Source: RGIG1934 sp964492545
GTDB taxonomy: Bacteria; Bacillota; Clostridia; Lachnospirales; Lachnospiraceae
Assembly: GCA_964492545.1 (NCBI GenBank)
Contig: CAZBKO010000096.1
Coordinates: forward strand, 1 to 8,920
Length of the DNA stretch: 8,920 nt
Direction of reading: 5' to 3'
How positions within the stretch are numbered: the first letter of the stretch is position 1; every line of letters starts with the position of its first letter. A program made the translations under genes and the position numbers. The notes below the pieces were generated by a model, which saw only the letters and a program-made list of their open reading frames with translations, had not been told where the DNA came from and did no database searches. Below are positions 5,970 to 8,920 of the stretch, in pieces.

Positions 5970-6572
5970 CTAATCATAAATTAATTCGCTGGTGCCATAA
6001 GGCATTTGCTTCTCAAAGTACTTAGCAATTGCTGAATCCTTTTTTACATGTATTTTGCAATCATTTAAACCTTCCTCGGTCTGCATAATAACCTTTCCGA
6101 TATTAGTAAGAGATTCTGGAAAATAGATTTCAGAAATATAGGAATCTGAAAAGGCTTGATCTCCTATGGTGGTAACACCCTCCTCAATCTTAATGATATC
6201 GGCGTCTGTAAATGCAAATGCATTTTTTTCGATTGTAGTAACCGTTGAAGGAACTATAATGCTTTCTATAGAAGTTCCATATCCCATATCACCTGAAAGT
6301 GAATTTGCTCCAATTGTAGTAACAGTTGAAGGAATTGTGATATTACTGTCCTTGCCAACGTAAGCTTTAAGAACACCATTTTCAATTACAAATCCATCAT
6401 TATCAGCTTTTTCACGAAGGACGTCAAGCGTAGGGTCTTCATAAATCGATTCAGTTTCAAAATCTGTATTATTCTCTGTGGTGGCTGCAGCATTATCCTT
6501 ATTGGAACCGCATCCGGAAAACATAATTGCCGAAGCGAGTGCAGCACATATAATTAAATTAATTTTACGCAT
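5970..6572 (-). CDS. Lipoprotein with BspA-type leucine-rich repeats
   Basis: The 200-residue protein starts with a lipoprotein signal: positive MRK, a hydrophobic stretch (5-18) and lipobox FSGC, with Cys21 as the predicted lipidated residue. F at -3 is less usual than L. A low-complexity linker rich in N, T, E and A (22-48) follows. The rest carries about four BspA-like (LRR_5) repeats: ITIPSTVTTIGANSLSG (78-94), IIVPSTVTTIEKNAFAF (105-121), IKIEEGVTTIGDQAFSD (127-143) and IYFPESLTNIGKVI (149-162). Such repeats make a surface-exposed solenoid that binds other proteins. No enzyme domain is present, and at 200 residues it is far shorter than typical BspA surface proteins. GGAG (6583-6580) precedes ATG 6572 by 7 bases. 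It lies downstream of tex and its stop touches the ribosome binding site of the HExxH gene, suggesting a two-gene unit. The binding partner is unknown. Confidence 0.85.
   Translation of the reverse strand: MRKINLIICAALASAIMFSGCGSNKDNAAATTENNTDFETESIYEDPTLDVLREKADNDGFVIENGVLKAYVGKDSNITIPSTVTTIGANSLSGDMGYGTSIESIIVPSTVTTIEKNAFAFTDADIIKIEEGVTTIGDQAFSDSYISEIYFPESLTNIGKVIMQTEEGLNDCKIHVKKDSAIAKYFEKQMPYGTSELIYD
6232..6334. repeat. Direct DNA repeat inside the lipoprotein gene
   Basis: Positions 6232-6253 and 6313-6334 are identical at 21 of 22 bases, 81 bases (27 codons) apart. They encode the repeated PSTVTTI segment of successive leucine-rich repeats. Near-identity in DNA, including third codon positions, suggests recent duplication or gene conversion between repeat units. 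Confidence 0.8.
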
Positions 6573-6590
6573 TAATTAACTCCAGTCTAC

Positions 6591-6636
6591 ATTATATTAT
6601 ATAAATATTTTATCATAATAATTATTATAAATACAA
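6591..6636 (-). promoter_or_regulatory. Possible promoter for the lipoprotein gene
   Basis: The 67-base gap after tex is nearly pure AT. On the minus strand it offers TTGTAT (6636-6631) as -35 and TAAAAT (6612-6607) as -10, 18 bases apart. Two overlapping TATAAT boxes (6601-6596 and 6596-6591) lie closer to the gene but lack a good -35. A perfect 14-bp palindrome ATAATAATTATTAT (6615-6628) lies in the spacer. No terminator for tex is visible, so read-through from tex is also possible. AT-richness makes chance matches likely. Confidence 0.4.
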
Positions 6637-6639
6637 TGA

Positions 6640-8787
6640 TTATTTAACGTTCCTCATTGATAATTGTATTCTTTTCTTTTCGAGGTCAACACTCATAATT
6701 CTTACATCTACTATGTCGCCAACTTTAACTGCATCCAAAGGATGTTTAATGTATCTGTCGGTAATCTGTGAAATATGAACAAGTCCATCCTGGTGAACTC
6801 CTATATCAACAAATACACCGAAATCTATAACATTTCTTACGGTACCCTTAAGGACCATACCTTCTGTCAAATCTTTCATTTCCAATACATCTGTACGAAG
6901 AATTGGTTTTGGCATTTCATCACGTGGGTCACGTCCTGGCTTTTCTAACTCTTTAATAATATCAACAAGAGTTATCTCACCGATTTCTAAATCAGCAGCA
7001 GTTTTCTTTTTATCCTTAACCATAAGATTTAATCCGATAAGATTGCCGGATAAAATGTCTTCTTTAGTGAAACCAAGACTTTTTAATAATTTTTCAGCAG
7101 CTGCATATGTCTCAGGATGTACACTTGTTGAATCAAGAGGCTCTTTGCCATCACTTATTCTCATAAATCCTGCACACTGTTCAAATGCTTTTGGTCCAAG
7201 CTTAGCAACTTTAAGTAATTCCTTACGAGTTTTAAACTTACCATTCTCTTCTCTATATGCAACAATATTTTTGGCAAGTACCTTTGAAATACCTGAAATA
7301 TATTCAAGAAGGCTTGCTGATGCTGTATTGAGATCAACTCCAACTTTGTTAACACAGTCTTCAACAACACCGGAAAGTGTTTCACTTAATCTCTTTTGAT
7401 TCATATCATGCTGGTATTGACCGACACCGATTGATTTTGGATCGATTTTAACGAGCTCTGCTAGTGGATCCTGTAAACGTCTTGCCATAGAAGCAGCACT
7501 TCTCTGTCCGACATCAAAGTTAGGAAATTCCTCAGTGGCAAGTTTACTTGCAGAATAAACAGAAGCACCGGCTTCATTTACAATTACATAGGAAACTTTT
7601 TCAGGAATTTCCTTTAACATCTCTACGATTATTGCTTCTGATTCACGTGAAGCAGTTCCATTGCCGAGAGAAATAAGAGTGATACCATATTTCTTAATTA
7701 ACTTTTTGATTACAGCTTTTGATTCTTCAACTTTGTTCTGCGGAGCAGTAGGGTAAATTACAGTAGTGTCAAGAACTTTACCTGTTGCGTCAACTACGGC
7801 AATTTTACAGCCTGTTCTAAAAGCTGGATCCCATCCTAGAACGACCTGGTTAACAATTGGTGGCTGCATAAGTAACTGCTTAAGATTCTCTCCGAATACC
7901 TTTATAGCACCATCTTCAGCGGTTTCGGTCAGAGTGTTTCTAATCTCGCGCTCAATAGCAGGTGAAATAAGTCTTTTGTAAGAGTCCTTAATAGCTGCTT
8001 CAATAAATGGAGAAGTGAATTTATTATCCTTTGTAATGACCTTGGTAAAAAGATAATTAAGTATTCTATCTTCAGGAGCCTCAATCTTTACAGTAAGAAT
8101 TTTCTCACTTTCGCCTCTGTTGATAGCAAGAGTGCGATGTCCGGCAACCTTTGATAAGTTTTCTTCATAATCATAGTACATTTCATAAACTGATTTTGCA
8201 TCAGCATCTTTAGCTGTTGAAATTAACTTACCTTCTTTAAATGTAATATTTCTGATATATGTTCTGTAATCAGCTTCGTCAGAAACGAATTCAGCAATAA
8301 TATCGAGAGCACCATTTATTGCATCTTCAACAGATGAAACACCTTTTTCTTCATTGATATAATCAGCTGCAGCTTCTTCTATCGGAGAGGTACTCATTTG
8401 CAGCATTATTATGTTTGCAAGAGGTTCGAGTCCTTTTTCTTTGGCTATAGTTGCACGAGTTCTCTTCTTTTGCTTATAAGGTCTATATAAATCTTCAACA
8501 AGAACGAGAGTCTGAGCTGCTTCAATCTGTGCCTTAAGCTCATCAGTGAGTTTTCCCTGCTCTTCGATACTACTAAGAACAGCACTCTTTCTATCTTCGA
8601 GATTGCGAAGATATGTCAATCTGTCATTAAGATCACGGAGAATTTCATCATTAAGTCCTCCTGTAGCCTCTTTTCTATATCGTGATATAAAAGGGATTGT
8701 ATTGCCCTCGTCAATAAGCTTTACGGCAGCTTCGACCTGAGTCTTTTTAACCCCTAATTCGGTAGTTAATACTTGTAAAATATCCAT
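6640..8787 (-). CDS. tex: Tex family S1 RNA-binding protein (transcription accessory protein)
   Basis: Tex is a conserved cytoplasmic nucleic-acid-binding protein related to eukaryotic Spt6, linked to transcription and RNA handling; its exact bacterial role varies by species. The 715-residue length is typical. The N-terminal helical region (about 1-190) contains IPFISRYRKEATGGLNDE (31-48) and LVEDLYRPYKQKKRTRATIAKEKGLEPLA in part (96-124), both family hallmarks. A YqgF / RNase H-like domain starts at GWDPAFRTGCKIAVVD (318-333) and includes LGNGTASRE (374-382). The block VGQYQHDM (455-462) and helix-hairpin-helix repeats (about 487-560, with GISKVLAKNIVAYR and LGPKAFEQCAGFMRI) follow. A C-terminal S1 domain (about 640-712, GMVLKGTVRNVIDFGVFVDI) binds RNA. 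AAGGA (8800-8796) precedes ATG 8787 by 8 bases. It has its own consensus promoter, so it is the first gene of its transcript. No frame breaks or missing domains are seen. Confidence 0.97.
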   Translation of the reverse strand: MDILQVLTTELGVKKTQVEAAVKLIDEGNTIPFISRYRKEATGGLNDEILRDLNDRLTYLRNLEDRKSAVLSSIEEQGKLTDELKAQIEAAQTLVLVEDLYRPYKQKKRTRATIAKEKGLEPLANIIMLQMSTSPIEEAAADYINEEKGVSSVEDAINGALDIIAEFVSDEADYRTYIRNITFKEGKLISTAKDADAKSVYEMYYDYEENLSKVAGHRTLAINRGESEKILTVKIEAPEDRILNYLFTKVITKDNKFTSPFIEAAIKDSYKRLISPAIEREIRNTLTETAEDGAIKVFGENLKQLLMQPPIVNQVVLGWDPAFRTGCKIAVVDATGKVLDTTVIYPTAPQNKVEESKAVIKKLIKKYGITLISLGNGTASRESEAIIVEMLKEIPEKVSYVIVNEAGASVYSASKLATEEFPNFDVGQRSAASMARRLQDPLAELVKIDPKSIGVGQYQHDMNQKRLSETLSGVVEDCVNKVGVDLNTASASLLEYISGISKVLAKNIVAYREENGKFKTRKELLKVAKLGPKAFEQCAGFMRISDGKEPLDSTSVHPETYAAAEKLLKSLGFTKEDILSGNLIGLNLMVKDKKKTAADLEIGEITLVDIIKELEKPGRDPRDEMPKPILRTDVLEMKDLTEGMVLKGTVRNVIDFGVFVDIGVHQDGLVHISQITDRYIKHPLDAVKVGDIVDVRIMSVDLEKKRIQLSMRNVK

Positions 8788-8821
8788 AAAATATGTCCTT
8801 TCTATTTTTGAGCTAAACTTA

Positions 8822-8851
8822 ATTATACCTAATTTGTTATTAAAATGTCAA
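8822..8851 (-). promoter_or_regulatory. Consensus sigma-A promoter of tex
   Basis: On the minus strand TTGACA (8851-8846) and TATAAT (8827-8822) are both perfect consensus boxes, 18 bases apart. Transcription would start near 8815, giving a leader of about 28 bases. The stretch just upstream (8852-8875) is almost all A and T and could act as an UP element. This is the strongest promoter in the window by sequence and implies steady high expression of tex. Confidence 0.88.
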
Positions 8852-8920
8852 ATTATATATAATAAGAATTATTTTCGCTGTAAGTAAAATTAATGTATTT
8901 TCAAGCTGAACTGCCACAGT
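8852..8920. other. Non-coding sequence upstream of the tex promoter
   Basis: These 69 bases are AT-rich and hold no convincing gene, RNA or terminator. A short inverted repeat TTCA/TGAA near 8890-8902 is too small to interpret. The next gene lies outside the window. Confidence 0.5.

Noticed and set aside
6615..6628. AT palindrome as a terminator for tex
   Set aside because: The 14-base palindrome has no GC pairs and no following U-run, so it cannot act as an intrinsic terminator of normal strength.
7043..7399. Plus-strand open frames within tex (also 7766-7981 and 8546-8740)
   Set aside because: They are antisense to a complete, conserved coding sequence and show no start signal or family resemblance.

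Overview
The window looks like a chromosomal housekeeping segment from a low-GC, Gram-positive anaerobe, most likely a motile member of the Lachnospiraceae (the Roseburia / Butyrivibrio / Agathobacter neighbourhood). This rests on AT-rich DNA with AGA-rich codon use, strong AGGAGG-type ribosome binding sites, a SecA with a clostridial-style CC zinc tail, the order UPF0735/ACT protein - homoserine dehydrogenase - ApgM-like enzyme, and a BspA-type repeat lipoprotein. The genus assignment is inference. No mobile element, CRISPR array, tRNA or rRNA was seen.

Positions 1-2392 (+ strand) hold the end of an operon: the C-terminal third of secA (cut by the window edge), prfB (release factor 2, read through an in-frame UGA by +1 programmed frameshifting), and a stand-alone cheW, closed by a strong hairpin terminator. 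The ribosome binding sites of prfB and cheW both overlap the end of the gene before them.

Positions 2400-5465 (+ strand) hold a second operon with its own extended -10 promoter and short leader: an HTH-like/ACT protein, homoserine dehydrogenase (hom), and an alkaline-phosphatase-superfamily enzyme of the ApgM type. The last would usually be labelled phosphoglycerate mutase, but its position directly after hom fits the clade proposed to act as homoserine kinase. Together these would sense an amino acid and convert aspartate semialdehyde to homoserine and then homoserine phosphate, toward threonine. A 16-bp hairpin with U-runs on both strands ends this operon and the convergent one.

Positions 5464-8851 (- strand) hold, in transcription order, tex (an S1-domain RNA-binding protein) behind a consensus sigma-A promoter, then a small leucine-rich-repeat lipoprotein, then a small unnamed protein with an HExxH zinc-protease motif flanked by two CxxC pairs. 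The last two overlap slightly and are probably co-transcribed.

The points most worth a second look are the probable non-orthologous homoserine kinase, the degenerate-looking but apparently functional prfB recoding site, and the HExxH/CxxC protein paired with the lipoprotein. I found no clearly new multi-gene system here.
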